Of a stretch of DNA of 64,000 nt, positions 34,633 through 44,985 are shown piece by piece. Location: contig NZ_FOCL01000001.1 in NCBI RefSeq assembly GCF_900110105.1, positions 682,001 to 746,000 of the forward strand. Reading direction: 5' to 3'. The notes under the pieces are model-generated. The model was not told the origin of the DNA, searched no databases, and was given only the letters and a program-made list of their open reading frames with translations. A program made the position numbers and the translations under genes. The DNA is from Mucilaginibacter gossypiicola (GTDB lineage Bacteria > Bacteroidota > Bacteroidia > Sphingobacteriales > Sphingobacteriaceae). The stretch's first letter is position 1. The number at the start of each line of letters is the position of its first letter.

Positions 34633-35808
34633 TTATAATACAGGTAAATGTTTGTGCTGATGGGTTCTATGTTTAATAATCAGGGTAGCAAAACCTGTTA
34701 ATCCGCCCAATAGCATTAAAAAGCCAATTAAGCCCGCCTGTGTAAACGGTAAGCCTAAAAAATGATACACCGGATTTATGCGGATCTGCTCTATCAAAAA
34801 GCGCTCGGTACCATTAAGCACAAGGTACAGGAAAAACATAAAGCCGGGTGTAACTATACGTTTACGAAAAGCCCACATCAGGATAAACATGCCAATACAC
34901 AATGTAGCTTCATAAAACGGTGTAGGATAAACCAGGTTAGCCAGTTGGTTACAATAATTACCGATACACCCCGGTATCGGCATACCTGAGTTTATGGCGT
35001 TATGCGGATAATTAAACGCCCACATCCAATCAGGCAACCAGTTCAACATACCGGGTTTTAAGTGCATATTAACCTTCCCCCAATCGCCATCGCCTGAAAG
35101 CTGGCATCCAATGCGACCAATACCATAAGCCAGCATCATGCCCGGCGAACCGATATCTGCAAGATGGACCAACTTCATATGATGCCTGTTACCAATGTAG
35201 AGATAAGTTAGCGCGCCGAAGATCAATCCGCCGTAATAAGCAAACCCATTTGCTGAAAATATGGTACCCAAAGGGTCATACTTCAAACGGCCAAAATGCT
35301 CCACAATATCAAACAGCTTGGCACCGATAAATCCGAAAAAGCCAACACTGAAAACAATCAACCCCATCAATTGATAAGGATGGACACTATATTCAGTTGT
35401 TTGCGGTTTTGGCAGCGCGAATTTTTTCCGGTCGTTATAGATCCAGAAAGCAAACGCCCCGCCGATCAGGATTCCGGCAGTTAGGTTTCCCTGAAATGAG
35501 AGAATGTAAGCCCTGGGATTTGCTGCGAAAATAGCGTAGTTAAAAACAGCGCCAAAAAGCTTAAATCCGAATAAAAAACCCGGCAAAAAATTAATGGTCA
35601 TTTCAGCAGCCGAAGCAGGCTTTCCTACAATCACCTTGCGCTTAAACGCGTTGATTTTGCCAATGGCTTCATAGCGTTTAAATTCGGAGGTAAAAACTAT
35701 GTAGGCAAATAAAAAGGCAAGCGCCATAAAAAAACCAAGCGTTTGGATAGGAAACCCGATCCGCATATGGAACAGGTAAAATATCAGATCGCCGATGGTT
35801 GGAAACAT
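34633..35808 (-). CDS. Lgt-like prolipoprotein diacylglyceryl transferase paralogue
   Basis: A 391-residue polytopic protein with about eight hydrophobic helices. The Lgt signature is recognisable at GIGRIGCQLSGDGDWG, with VYPTPFYEATLCIGMFILMW and GTERFLIEQIRINPVY further on, all as in Lgt. Lgt attaches diacylglycerol to the lipobox cysteine of prolipoproteins in the inner membrane. This protein is about 100 residues longer than a typical Lgt and lies within the PUL between SusC and a propeller gene. It could be the housekeeping enzyme, but a specialised paralogue serving the lipoproteins here is attractive. Whether another lgt exists in the genome cannot be seen. Confidence 0.8.
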   Translation of the reverse strand: MFPTIGDLIFYLFHMRIGFPIQTLGFFMALAFLFAYIVFTSEFKRYEAIGKINAFKRKVIVGKPASAAEMTINFLPGFLFGFKLFGAVFNYAIFAANPRAYILSFQGNLTAGILIGGAFAFWIYNDRKKFALPKPQTTEYSVHPYQLMGLIVFSVGFFGFIGAKLFDIVEHFGRLKYDPLGTIFSANGFAYYGGLIFGALTYLYIGNRHHMKLVHLADIGSPGMMLAYGIGRIGCQLSGDGDWGKVNMHLKPGMLNWLPDWMWAFNYPHNAINSGMPIPGCIGNYCNQLANLVYPTPFYEATLCIGMFILMWAFRKRIVTPGFMFFLYLVLNGTERFLIEQIRINPVYHFLGLPFTQAGLIGFLMLLGGLTGFATLIIKHRTHQHKHLPVL

Positions 35809-35892
35809 ATCCTAAATTAAAGTTTATCTGCCAAAACAAAAAGAGCACCGATGCCGGAGCAGCGGCCTCCTTTGTGGTTTATGTATTGATTA

Positions 35893-38800
35893 TTAAAAGC
35901 CCGCCTGGATACCCAGATTAATCACCCTTTGGTTAATGTATGCATCGCCCGCCGTATTAGTAGCAATTTCCGGGTCCTGCTGATATTTCTTATAGTTGTC
36001 AAACGTAAGCAGGTTATATGCGCTCATGTAGATACGGGCGTTATTGATCTTGAACGGCAGCAGTTTAGTTGGCAGCTGGTAACCGATATCAACAGTTTTT
36101 AAACGAACATAATGCGCGTTCAGTAACCAGTAATCAGAGAAATAAGCTGTAGGACTATTTACCGAAGTTGGGTTAGTGGTTAGCCTCGGGAAAGCTGCAT
36201 TAACCGGATTTTCGGGTGTCCAGCGTTCCTGGTGTATGGGTTGAAACTGGCTTTGGAATGGTTCGATACCTGTACCAATAACTGCAAAACTGTAGTTGAA
36301 TGATCCCTGCAAAAGCACGCTCACACTAAAACCTTTGTAAACTGCCTGTAACGACAGGCCAAGTATAGTATTTGGCAGGTTGGGATTACCGATTGGTCTT
36401 TTATCAAATACGTTGATGACACCATCGCCATTCAAATCCTGGTATTTCAGATCGCCCGGCTGCAGCGGGATACCGTTATCAGGCACCGGAACCGATTTGC
36501 TTCCTGAGTTAATTGCGGCAATATCAGCAGCGGTATAGTATCCCATAAAATGATAACCATATTGCTGGCCGATAGAATGGCCGGTTTGTGCAAGCCATGG
36601 ATAAGCCGGCGTAGCCTCATCTTCAAAAAGGATCTTATTCTTAGCATACGAGAACACGAAGCCCACATTATACTGTACTTTGCCAAGGGTACTGTGGTAG
36701 CTGATCTGCCCATCGAGGCCCTGGTTACGGGTTTTACCGATATTTACCGCGGGCAAGCCAACGCCCAATATTTCGGGCACGCTACCCGGAGTAATCAGTT
36801 GGTTGTAGCGGATATCATGGAAGTAATCGGCAGTGATGGAGATCTTATCGTTAAATAAGTTGGCATCCAAACCGATATCTATCTTTTTGGCACGTTCCCA
36901 TACAACGGTTGGGTTGCCTAATGATCCTTCAGAAATGGTTGTATAGCCCTGTGCGGTTTCGCCAAAGTTATAACCGCCACCCTGGTTATAAACCTGATTG
37001 TACACATAACGGTTACCCGGTGCAGCATCCGAACCAACCAAACCGTAACTTCCCCTCAGTTTCAGGAGGCTGAAAACCGGCATAGCTTTTTCAAAAAAAG
37101 ACTCTTTTGCAATATTGTAACCAAAGCTTACAGCCGGGAAAATACCAAAGCGGTGATTTGCGGCAAAGCGGTCGGTACCGTTATAGGCTACGTTAAAATC
37201 AAACAGAAACTTCTGCTTAAAATCATACCCAACCTTACCCGATACACCGCGGAATTTCTGTGGAACACCCACCTGTGCTCCATCCAACAATGGATAAGTA
37301 AAATAGGTTTGTGAAGTTTGGTTAAACAATAACAATCCAGAAAAATGGTGTGAACCACGGAATGTCCTGTCGTAATTAGCGTAAAGCTGAAGGTTATAAT
37401 TATTAGTGCTGATATCTGTGCTTCCTGTTAATGCATAAGTTTGGTAAACATAAGTAGCACCCGGTCTTAATGAGTATTGGTTAGTTGTAGGGTCGTAATG
37501 ATATGCAGGAATCCCGCCGTTAAAAATCTGCTTAGTAAACTGCTCTATACTGGAATATGCCACCCTACCTGTTACCGAAAGCCCATTGGTCAAATCATCC
37601 AATCGTTGGGTAGCGCCAAAAAGCACGTTAAAATCGGTACGGCGCGAGTGCTGATAACCTCCGGTAGCCAGCCTTGCATTAAGCGTTGGCAGGTGATCTG
37701 GGTTAAAAGATGAATAAGCGTATGAATAGCTTCCGTTAGGATTTAGATACGGCGCGGTAAAAGGTGTTTCCTTGGTAAAATTGTACACTTCACTAACAGC
37801 ATTCTCGTTGTAAGGCTGGTTTAAATCGGAGAAACGAGTGGTAATATCCAATCGTAAATCAAGCGTTTTATTTGCTTTCAGATCGAGATTTGAACGAAAA
37901 TTGTAGCGTTTGAAATAATAATTGGTATTCACCAAACTTTGCGGATCGGCAAAATCACGCACTAAACCATTTTGGTTTAACGCGCCACCCGAGATGAAAT
38001 ATTTCACCCCTGTGGTTCCACCGGAAATATCCAGGTTAGCGTTGGTTTGGTAAGTGTATTTCTTAAAAATCTTGTTGTACCAGTCAACATTGGGGTGCCC
38101 ATACGGGTCAGATCCGTTTTTAAATAGATCGAGATCTTGCTGGGTAAAGCTAAGCGGGATGCCGTCATTATGCTGCGCCTCGTTGATGAGTACTGCGGTA
38201 TTGTATGAATCTAAAAACTGCGGTGTTTTGGTTGGCTGCTGTATGCCGCTTTCAACACGCAGGTTTACTTTAGGTGTACCGGCCTTACCACGGCGTGTGG
38301 TAACCACCAATACACCGTTGGCCCCTTTAATACCATAAATAGCAGAAGTTGACGCATCCTTCAAAATGGAGATACTTTCTATCTCATTTACGTTAATCTG
38401 TTGCAACTGGTCATAGCTGTACTCGATATCATCCACAATAATGAGCGGCTGGTTACCTGATGGGTTCAACGAACTTACACCACGGATATAAAAGTCTGAA
38501 GCATCTTTACCTGGCTGACCCGAAGCTTGTTGTGAAAAGAAGCCAGGCAATTTACCGGTTAAAGCATTTTGCACGTTAGCGGTGGGTACGGTGCGAATCT
38601 CGCTGGCCGAAATAGAGCTTACAGCGCCGGTATTGGTAATACGCTTTCTTGTTCCGTAGGCTACGACAGCAACCTCATCTAAACCATTGGTGTTGGTTTG
38701 CAGGATGATATCCATCCGGCCGGTTTCTGATACGCGGAGTTCACGCGGGATGTAACCGATAAAACGCACAATAATGGTATTTGATTTGCCCTTCGGAACA

Positions 38801-38985
38801 AGCCTGAATTTACCGCTCTGATCTGTAATGGCGCCGTTATTGGCAACGCCTTTTTCAATAACCGATACCCCCGGCAATACCCCGGTAATATCGCGCACAG
38901 TACCTGTTATGGTTCGGCTTTGCGCAAATGACACTGCCGGGAGCAGGATCATTAATATCTGGAAGAAAAGTATTATTTTTCTCAT
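35893..38985 (-). CDS. SusC/RagA-type TonB-dependent receptor
   Basis: A 1030-residue outer-membrane transporter. After a 21-residue signal peptide comes a carboxypeptidase-regulatory-like domain (TITGTVRDITGVLPGVSVIEKG). The TonB-box-like region and plug follow: DEVAVVAYGTRKRITNTGAVSS, with ALTGKLPGFFSQQASGQPGKDASDFYIRGVSSL. The SusC motif LIIVDDIEYSYDQLQQINVNEIESISILKDASTSAIYG comes next, then a 22-strand barrel of about 750 residues. It takes up oligosaccharides with a SusD lid. It follows a SusD gene with a 40-bp gap, the reverse of the common SusC-SusD order. Confidence 0.95.
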   Translation of the reverse strand: MRKIILFFQILMILLPAVSFAQSRTITGTVRDITGVLPGVSVIEKGVANNGAITDQSGKFRLVPKGKSNTIIVRFIGYIPRELRVSETGRMDIILQTNTNGLDEVAVVAYGTRKRITNTGAVSSISASEIRTVPTANVQNALTGKLPGFFSQQASGQPGKDASDFYIRGVSSLNPSGNQPLIIVDDIEYSYDQLQQINVNEIESISILKDASTSAIYGIKGANGVLVVTTRRGKAGTPKVNLRVESGIQQPTKTPQFLDSYNTAVLINEAQHNDGIPLSFTQQDLDLFKNGSDPYGHPNVDWYNKIFKKYTYQTNANLDISGGTTGVKYFISGGALNQNGLVRDFADPQSLVNTNYYFKRYNFRSNLDLKANKTLDLRLDITTRFSDLNQPYNENAVSEVYNFTKETPFTAPYLNPNGSYSYAYSSFNPDHLPTLNARLATGGYQHSRRTDFNVLFGATQRLDDLTNGLSVTGRVAYSSIEQFTKQIFNGGIPAYHYDPTTNQYSLRPGATYVYQTYALTGSTDISTNNYNLQLYANYDRTFRGSHHFSGLLLFNQTSQTYFTYPLLDGAQVGVPQKFRGVSGKVGYDFKQKFLFDFNVAYNGTDRFAANHRFGIFPAVSFGYNIAKESFFEKAMPVFSLLKLRGSYGLVGSDAAPGNRYVYNQVYNQGGGYNFGETAQGYTTISEGSLGNPTVVWERAKKIDIGLDANLFNDKISITADYFHDIRYNQLITPGSVPEILGVGLPAVNIGKTRNQGLDGQISYHSTLGKVQYNVGFVFSYAKNKILFEDEATPAYPWLAQTGHSIGQQYGYHFMGYYTAADIAAINSGSKSVPVPDNGIPLQPGDLKYQDLNGDGVINVFDKRPIGNPNLPNTILGLSLQAVYKGFSVSVLLQGSFNYSFAVIGTGIEPFQSQFQPIHQERWTPENPVNAAFPRLTTNPTSVNSPTAYFSDYWLLNAHYVRLKTVDIGYQLPTKLLPFKINNARIYMSAYNLLTFDNYKKYQQDPEIATNTAGDAYINQRVINLGIQAGF

Positions 38986-39025
38986 AAAGCTTAATTTTTT
39001 TGATTTAACTGAATCGGTTTTGAGA

Positions 39026-40732
39026 TTACCATCCTGGATTTTGTTTCATATTCGGATTTTTCAAAACCTCGTCATAAGGTATCGGGTACAGGTACATCTT
39101 AGGCGATTCGAATTTGGTCGTGAGCGCATTCACCACATTATAAGTGAGGCTTGAACCTATCTTCACAATGCTCATCCCCTTTTGGGGCTGGTTCATCACG
39201 GTGCCGGCAATTTTCCAGCGGCGGATATCAAAGTAGCGGTTCTCTTCAAAAGCCATTTCCAAACGGCGTTCATTTTGAATGATGGCGCGCATCTCGTCTT
39301 TAGTCATGCCGGCTTTAAGTCCATAATTACCGGTACCCGCATCAATCCCCGCACGTTTCCGGATGCTGATCACCGCGTTATAAACATCAGCAGTGGCCCC
39401 TGCCGACTCATTGAGTGCTTCAGCATAACCTAAAACCACATCAGCATAGCGGAGTATCTGCCAGTCGATCACGTGGGCTGCGTAGGCATTGGTATTTTCG
39501 AAGTTGCCCATGAACTTGCGCATGTAGTAACCGGTTTTGGTTTGCTGTAACGAGCCGTTAGGTTTGCTGATGCCACCTTCAAACAATTGCAGATCGGAGT
39601 TAAGCCATCTTGTACCGTTGTAAAGCACAGTGTATGTTAAGCGGGGATCACGGTTTACGTAAGGGTTGTCGGGGTTATAACCTGATGCGGGATCGGTAAT
39701 AGCCAAACCGTTTTGCATCGGGAAGGCATCAACCAATTGCTGGGTTGGACTGGTTTGCCCTTTACCTACCGCCCCTGTAAAGCCTATCGGCCCGTTGGTG
39801 GTTTCTATCGATGATGAATTATCAGTTTGGCGAATAAAGATATTTTCCGAACTATTTTGGGTCAGGAATACATCTTTGAAACTGGGTAGTAACGAATAAA
39901 CGTTCAGATCCATTACTGCTTTTTCAGCAGCGGCGGCCTGCGCCCATCTATCGGCGTTGAAATCGGTATAACCAGTCAGCGGATTTGAGGCATCAATATT
40001 TTGCCCGTTAAACAAAGGGCTTGCCGCGTACAGTAGCACCTTTGCTTTTAAAGCCATGGCCGCACCTTTAGTTGGGCGGTGATAGTCGGCATTAGGGTTG
40101 CTCAACGGAGCGGTCATCAGTGTGTCTTTGATAGCATCGCATTCACTTACAATGTATTTGATACAATCGGCAAATGAATTTCGGGGCAGGGATACATCAT
40201 CAGTTATGGTAAATACTTTATTGCCCAATAATGGTACGCCGCCATAGCGTTTAACCAACTCAAAGTAATACAGTGCCCTTAAAAAGCGGGCTTCATCTTT
40301 CCATACATATTTCATGGAGTAACCATTGTATTTAGCCATTACTGGTACCACATCAATATTGGTTACAAACTCGTTTGCCTTGCGAATACCGGCGTAATAA
40401 TAGGCCCAAAGGTTTTCGTCAGTAGGAACAGTGTAAGAGTTATAAGCCGCCGTTGACAGTACGGTAACCTCGTTTGACGCGCCTGCAGCCGATGATATGG
40501 CATCGTCACTCGCAGCATCAAGGTAATCACCTCCTATCCTGCTATGGCCATTTTGTAATGATGCGTAAATCCCGTACAGGAACATCTGAGCATTAGTTCC
40601 CAACGAATCCTTTTTATCAAATACGTAGTTAATGGTCACCTTATCAACCGGGAATTGCTCGTACTTTTTACAACCTGCCATTAAGGTGATGATGCCGGCG
40701 GCCGCTAAAATTATTTTATTGAAATTCTTCAT
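39026..40732 (-). CDS. SusD/RagB-type outer-membrane lipoprotein
   Basis: A 568-residue glycan-binding lid protein. The lipobox LMAGCKK gives a mature N-terminal cysteine at residue 21. The TPR-like core contains EARFLRALYYFELVKRYGGVPLL (residues about 145-167), the most conserved SusD motif. The C-terminus has IIQNERRLEMAFEENRYFDIRRWKI and LYPIPYDEVLKNPNMKQNPGW, both standard. It sits 27 bp after the SusC gene at 40760-43858 and 40 bp before the other, so either may be its partner. Mature protein faces the cell surface. Confidence 0.95.
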   Translation of the reverse strand: MKNFNKIILAAAGIITLMAGCKKYEQFPVDKVTINYVFDKKDSLGTNAQMFLYGIYASLQNGHSRIGGDYLDAASDDAISSAAGASNEVTVLSTAAYNSYTVPTDENLWAYYYAGIRKANEFVTNIDVVPVMAKYNGYSMKYVWKDEARFLRALYYFELVKRYGGVPLLGNKVFTITDDVSLPRNSFADCIKYIVSECDAIKDTLMTAPLSNPNADYHRPTKGAAMALKAKVLLYAASPLFNGQNIDASNPLTGYTDFNADRWAQAAAAEKAVMDLNVYSLLPSFKDVFLTQNSSENIFIRQTDNSSSIETTNGPIGFTGAVGKGQTSPTQQLVDAFPMQNGLAITDPASGYNPDNPYVNRDPRLTYTVLYNGTRWLNSDLQLFEGGISKPNGSLQQTKTGYYMRKFMGNFENTNAYAAHVIDWQILRYADVVLGYAEALNESAGATADVYNAVISIRKRAGIDAGTGNYGLKAGMTKDEMRAIIQNERRLEMAFEENRYFDIRRWKIAGTVMNQPQKGMSIVKIGSSLTYNVVNALTTKFESPKMYLYPIPYDEVLKNPNMKQNPGW

Positions 40733-40759
40733 GATCGTGATATTTTATGGTGGCCAAAA

Positions 40760-43700
40760 TCAAAGCTTAATGTTAACACCGGCATTTATCACCCTTTGAA
40801 TCGGGTAAGCAGTGCCATATACTTCCGGATCGAAATCTTTGTAGCCGTAGAGTGTATACAGGTTTTCGCCATTTACAAATACCCTCAAGCCAGAGAGCCT
40901 GAGTTTGTGCGCCCATTCATAAGGCAGATTATAGCCTAACTCAGCATTTTTAAGCCTTACATAATTGCCTTTGCGCAAATACAGTGTTGAATTGGCAGTG
41001 TTATTGGCATTACCAAGAGATAACCTCGGCGCGGTAGCTGTGGCGGCTGTTTCAGGTGTCCAGCGACCTAAAATGGTCTCGTATCCCTGGCCACTGTAAG
41101 TAAGCCCCAGGAACCCCACCCCGGCAAAACCATTCACCTGCGAATTGTTGAACATCAGCTCGCGGTTGGTTACCCCCTGCAACAGGAAGCTCAAGCTAAA
41201 ACCTTTATAATTGAAACCTCCGGAAAAGCCGTAATAAACCAGAGGCCGGTTGCCGCCAATGGCCGAAACATCAAACTGGTTAATGATATGATCGCCGTTA
41301 AGGTCTTTGTATTTTACGTCACCCGCTTGTGCCGTGTAGCCGGTAGTTGTTGCGCTGGCGGCTGCATCCTGAGCATCTTTGAAATAACCAATGGCAGTGT
41401 AACCGTAAATAGCTGTAGTTGAACGACCAGTATGCCTCATCCAGGGATAAGGATATGGTTCCTCATCGCTAAAAATAATTTTAGACGATTGGATAGAAGC
41501 GTTACCTGAGATAAAATAATTAAAGTTTTGAATATGATTTTGATAGGTTAAAGTAAGCTCAGCGCCTTTGTAAAGATTAATACCTAAATTTTCGTAAGGA
41601 TATGAAGTACCTAACAAAGCAATACTGTTTCCCCTAACCTGCAACAGATCGTAATACCTGTCCCGGTAAACATCAGCGGTAATATTGAAATGGTCATTAA
41701 ACAGTGAAATATCTGTACCAATGTCCAGCTTACGGGCTTTCTCCCAGCGGATGTAAGGGTTAGCCAGCGTATTTTCATAAAACCCCTGTACCGGGCTTTT
41801 TGAGGTACCTGTACTATACGAATAGCCGTTTGTAGCACCGTAGGTTTGTAAAAAATTATAATAACCGTAATTATCTACGTTGTTGTTGCCGGTTTTACCA
41901 TAGGTGGCGCGCCATTTCCATGAGTTGATCCAGCTGAAATTATCCTTGATAAAACCTTCTTTCCCCATTTGCCATCCAATACCGCCTGCATAAAACAACC
42001 CGTATTGATTACCGGGAGGATAACGGTTATAACCACTGCTGTTGGCGGCAGCCTCAATAAAGTACTTACCGTCATAGTTATAACCAGCTTTTAGAGCGCG
42101 GTTTGTTGTTACCTGCGAAAGGTCATAGTTTAACACTACCGAGCGCACATCATACAAAGCCATACCTGTAAAATTGCTTTTACCGAAAGTCCTGTCGTAA
42201 TTAACCGATGCCTGGGCAAATGAATAGCGGGCGCTTGATACGGTACTATATGAATTGCTTTGCGCAACCGATGATCCTACCGCTGAATAAGAGCTATCCG
42301 CATTAAAGGAATAAGCATTGTTCTGTAACGAGCGGTTTAAGAAGCTTTGCGATGAAAAAGCAAGATTCCCCTTTGCTTTTGCCGATAAACCCGGAGTAAT
42401 ACTATTCAGGTTATAATTGAGGTCGAGGTTGGCGAGTACGTCATTACTGTTGGTGCGCTGATAGCCAGAAAACTCGGTTTGCGAAAGCAGGTTATTGGTA
42501 TAAGTAGTTGTACCACCAAATGATTTGTTTGGGTTGTATAATGGATAAGCATTATTTGGCAGGCTATAAAGTGTGCTCAATATGTTTCCATAACCTGCTC
42601 CCGGTTGTGTGCTTTGCTGAACGCGGCCAAACAATTGCAGATCGACGGTAAACTTTTTGGTAACGTTAACAGCCAGATCAGAATTGATGATATAACGGTT
42701 AAGGTCGTTATTGGTATTATAAGCTACAGAAGGATCCTGGCGAAACATCCCTGCCTGATCGAGATAATTTAATGAAACACTATAACGCGCTACCTGTGTA
42801 CCACCATTTACATTAAGCTTATAACTGGTCATGAGCGAGTTATCGCGTAATATGGTTTTGAACCAATTGATATCCGGATGCCTTACAGGATCGGTATGGT
42901 TGCGGTAAGCATTAAAATCAGCAGCATTATAAAGAGCAGGCTTACCATCATTCTGCAAAGCTTCGTTATATAAATAAGCATACTGATAAGCGGGCAGCGG
43001 GTTAGGTAAACCCAAAGGTTGCTGAATACCGGTTTGCGCCGTGAACGAAATATGAGGCGTACCGGCTTGTCCGCGTTTGGTGGTGATCAGCAATGTTCCG
43101 CGCGAACTATTGATCCCCAGCATAATATTTGAGAGCGCATCTTTTAAAACTGAAACGGACTCAATACTTTCAGGATCAAGCGAAGCTATCTCACGCTGAA
43201 CACCATCGATAATGGTTACCGGTGCCTGTCCTCTTAAAAACAGCCCAAACTCGCTATTATCATTAGCCGAATAGTTATTGTGCTGCACCACCGCGCCAAT
43301 AAAATCGTTTACTGTTTGTACGCCGGTTTGAGGCGAAGCAAAACCACTATACTGCTGGGTATATAAGCCTGGGAGCTGTCCGGGTAATGCGTAAGTGTAT
43401 AAAGTAGAAGGTGTTGTAGTAAGCTGATTGGTATAAATAGTTGATACGGCACCTACACTTTTTGTTGTGCTAACGGTATCATAAAGTACATTGATGGTTT
43501 TGGGCTTCTGTATATAAGTATCTAAAAGCCTTACCCTAATACCTGTAGTGTTTTTCACGGCAACCTGACGGGCGTTATAATTTGCGGCGGCAAATACCAG
43601 CACATCGCCTCTGGTAGCGTTAATAGTGAAAGCGCCGTCTTTACCGGTAGTTTGGGTGCTGTTTTTTCCTTTATTGGTTACCCTAACGCCCGGCAACGGG

Positions 43701-43858
43701 TTGCCGTACTCATCAAGTACGATACCGCTTGCCTGACCGGGTTGTGCAGGCACCACGGCGGTAGTATCCTGCTGTGCCACTGCATAACCGGCCGTGGCCA
43801 GCATCAATAACAACAGTGTGATACCTGTTAAGCATCTCTTTATGTAGCAATAAGCCAT
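40760..43858 (-). CDS. SusC/RagA-type TonB-dependent receptor
   Basis: The ATG at 43858 yields 1032 residues with a signal peptide (LTGITLLLLMLATAGYAVAQ). The longer frame to 43930 covers the operator region and is rejected. After the regulatory-like domain (ASGIVLDEYGNPLPGVRVTNKG) come the plug motif TIIDGVQREIASLDPESIESVSVLKDALSNIMLG and the long barrel, ending GVNIKL. A LacI operator 33 bp upstream makes it the first gene of a transcript that includes the SusD behind it. It is clearly divergent from the other SusC, for example QAPVTIIDG where the other has QPLIIVDD. Confidence 0.95.
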   Translation of the reverse strand: MAYCYIKRCLTGITLLLLMLATAGYAVAQQDTTAVVPAQPGQASGIVLDEYGNPLPGVRVTNKGKNSTQTTGKDGAFTINATRGDVLVFAAANYNARQVAVKNTTGIRVRLLDTYIQKPKTINVLYDTVSTTKSVGAVSTIYTNQLTTTPSTLYTYALPGQLPGLYTQQYSGFASPQTGVQTVNDFIGAVVQHNNYSANDNSEFGLFLRGQAPVTIIDGVQREIASLDPESIESVSVLKDALSNIMLGINSSRGTLLITTKRGQAGTPHISFTAQTGIQQPLGLPNPLPAYQYAYLYNEALQNDGKPALYNAADFNAYRNHTDPVRHPDINWFKTILRDNSLMTSYKLNVNGGTQVARYSVSLNYLDQAGMFRQDPSVAYNTNNDLNRYIINSDLAVNVTKKFTVDLQLFGRVQQSTQPGAGYGNILSTLYSLPNNAYPLYNPNKSFGGTTTYTNNLLSQTEFSGYQRTNSNDVLANLDLNYNLNSITPGLSAKAKGNLAFSSQSFLNRSLQNNAYSFNADSSYSAVGSSVAQSNSYSTVSSARYSFAQASVNYDRTFGKSNFTGMALYDVRSVVLNYDLSQVTTNRALKAGYNYDGKYFIEAAANSSGYNRYPPGNQYGLFYAGGIGWQMGKEGFIKDNFSWINSWKWRATYGKTGNNNVDNYGYYNFLQTYGATNGYSYSTGTSKSPVQGFYENTLANPYIRWEKARKLDIGTDISLFNDHFNITADVYRDRYYDLLQVRGNSIALLGTSYPYENLGINLYKGAELTLTYQNHIQNFNYFISGNASIQSSKIIFSDEEPYPYPWMRHTGRSTTAIYGYTAIGYFKDAQDAAASATTTGYTAQAGDVKYKDLNGDHIINQFDVSAIGGNRPLVYYGFSGGFNYKGFSLSFLLQGVTNRELMFNNSQVNGFAGVGFLGLTYSGQGYETILGRWTPETAATATAPRLSLGNANNTANSTLYLRKGNYVRLKNAELGYNLPYEWAHKLRLSGLRVFVNGENLYTLYGYKDFDPEVYGTAYPIQRVINAGVNIKL

Positions 43859-43890
43859 ATCTTTCAGGTTTAAAATTGTTGGCAATAGGT

Positions 43891-43910
43891 TTAAATATCG
43901 TTTTAGCAAA
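43891..43910 (-). promoter_or_regulatory. LacI-type operator before susC
   Basis: TTAAATATCGTTTTAGCAAA, 33 bp upstream of the SusC ATG at 43858. The TCGxTTTAGCAAA core is intact. It implies a separate promoter between the DUF4961 gene and SusC, although no exact -7 box is evident. Confidence 0.65.
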
Positions 43911-43953
43911 TACACATTGGTTAAATGCATCCGCTGTTTTGTTTATCTATCGG

Positions 43954-44961
43954 TTAACCACACTTAAAGGTGTAAGTGAACGGGGCATCGGTATTACCGT
44001 AGCCAACCTTCGTTTTACCCGTTTTATCGGTTAGGTAGTACTCCATTCTTGTAATGGTTTGCGTATCCCCTACGTTAAAGAATGATCGTGGCCAAAATGT
44101 AAGCTGATACTTTTTACTGGTAGCTGTAGTTTGTTTGAGCATAGTTTTAGTGGTTTGCTCACAAACAATTATGGTTTTACCATCGCTGGTATAAGCAGTT
44201 GCGCACAAGTAAACCTCGCTTTCCCCCTTTAAATGAGTGTCGGTAACAGTACCATCAAAGGTGAGGGTCACGAAATCGTTATCAAGTGATTTTGGCGGAT
44301 CAATGGTTGTAAGTTGCGGGTTACAAAAGTCAACCAGGTCGCCCGTGCCGCCGGTTACTTCAAAGCAATTCATACCGGTCAGCACGCTGTAATAAGTACC
44401 GTTACCATCGCTCGTAAAGCCGTTACCGCTATCTGTTATGGTATAGCCCAGTTTTACCAGCATGTTATTATTATCGGCTCCTACTTTTGTTTTGATATTT
44501 AAGTCAACAATAAACTCAACTCCGCCGGTATGACTATAGGCTTTATCTGTTTGGTAAGCCACCCACTCTACATCATCAATAAGATTGCCGCCATTGCCGA
44601 ACATTTTTTTCATATAAGCCGGCCAGGTAAGCCCACCACCATTTTTAGGCAAAGTACCGTCAGGGATTAGTGTCATATTGCCGTTGCCTTGTTTACTGGT
44701 ATAAGTTATGGTAGTATTTTGTGCAGCTTTCCAGCCTTTAGGTACCAGGAAACCGAAGATCAGGTAGTCTGGACCACCATCGCCCGCTGTTGGGATATCG
44801 CAATGCACAGTTATAGGCACTACAGCGCCTACGGTAGCAGTAGCAGGCTGATCGACGCTGGTGATCTGCTCGCCGCAGCAGGCCAGGGCAATGCCCAACA
44901 CAACCAAAGCGCACAGCTTCCACAAATTTTTACCTTTTATATGTAGTAAATATGATCTCAT
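43954..44961 (-). CDS. DUF4961-like lipoprotein
   Basis: A 335-residue protein with a lipobox-type signal peptide (VVLGIALACCGEQ; two adjacent cysteines). It consists mostly of beta-rich segments such as PDYLIFGFLVPKGWKAAQNTTI and LTFWPRSFFNVGDTQTITRMEYYLTDKTGKT. I associate this with DUF4961, a Bacteroidota family usually encoded beside SusC/SusD, possibly a surface glycan-binding protein. It lies 24 bp after the DUF5004 gene, in the same transcript. Ligand unknown. The family name is from memory of pattern, not from a search. Confidence 0.65.
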   Translation of the reverse strand: MRSYLLHIKGKNLWKLCALVVLGIALACCGEQITSVDQPATATVGAVVPITVHCDIPTAGDGGPDYLIFGFLVPKGWKAAQNTTITYTSKQGNGNMTLIPDGTLPKNGGGLTWPAYMKKMFGNGGNLIDDVEWVAYQTDKAYSHTGGVEFIVDLNIKTKVGADNNNMLVKLGYTITDSGNGFTSDGNGTYYSVLTGMNCFEVTGGTGDLVDFCNPQLTTIDPPKSLDNDFVTLTFDGTVTDTHLKGESEVYLCATAYTSDGKTIIVCEQTTKTMLKQTTATSKKYQLTFWPRSFFNVGDTQTITRMEYYLTDKTGKTKVGYGNTDAPFTYTFKCG

Positions 44962-44985
44962 AATTTATCTGTTACTATTGGTTTA

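Noticed and set aside
43859..43930. N-terminal extension of susC to 43930
   Set aside because: It would cover the LacI operator and put 24 residues before the signal peptide; the ATG at 43858 is better.
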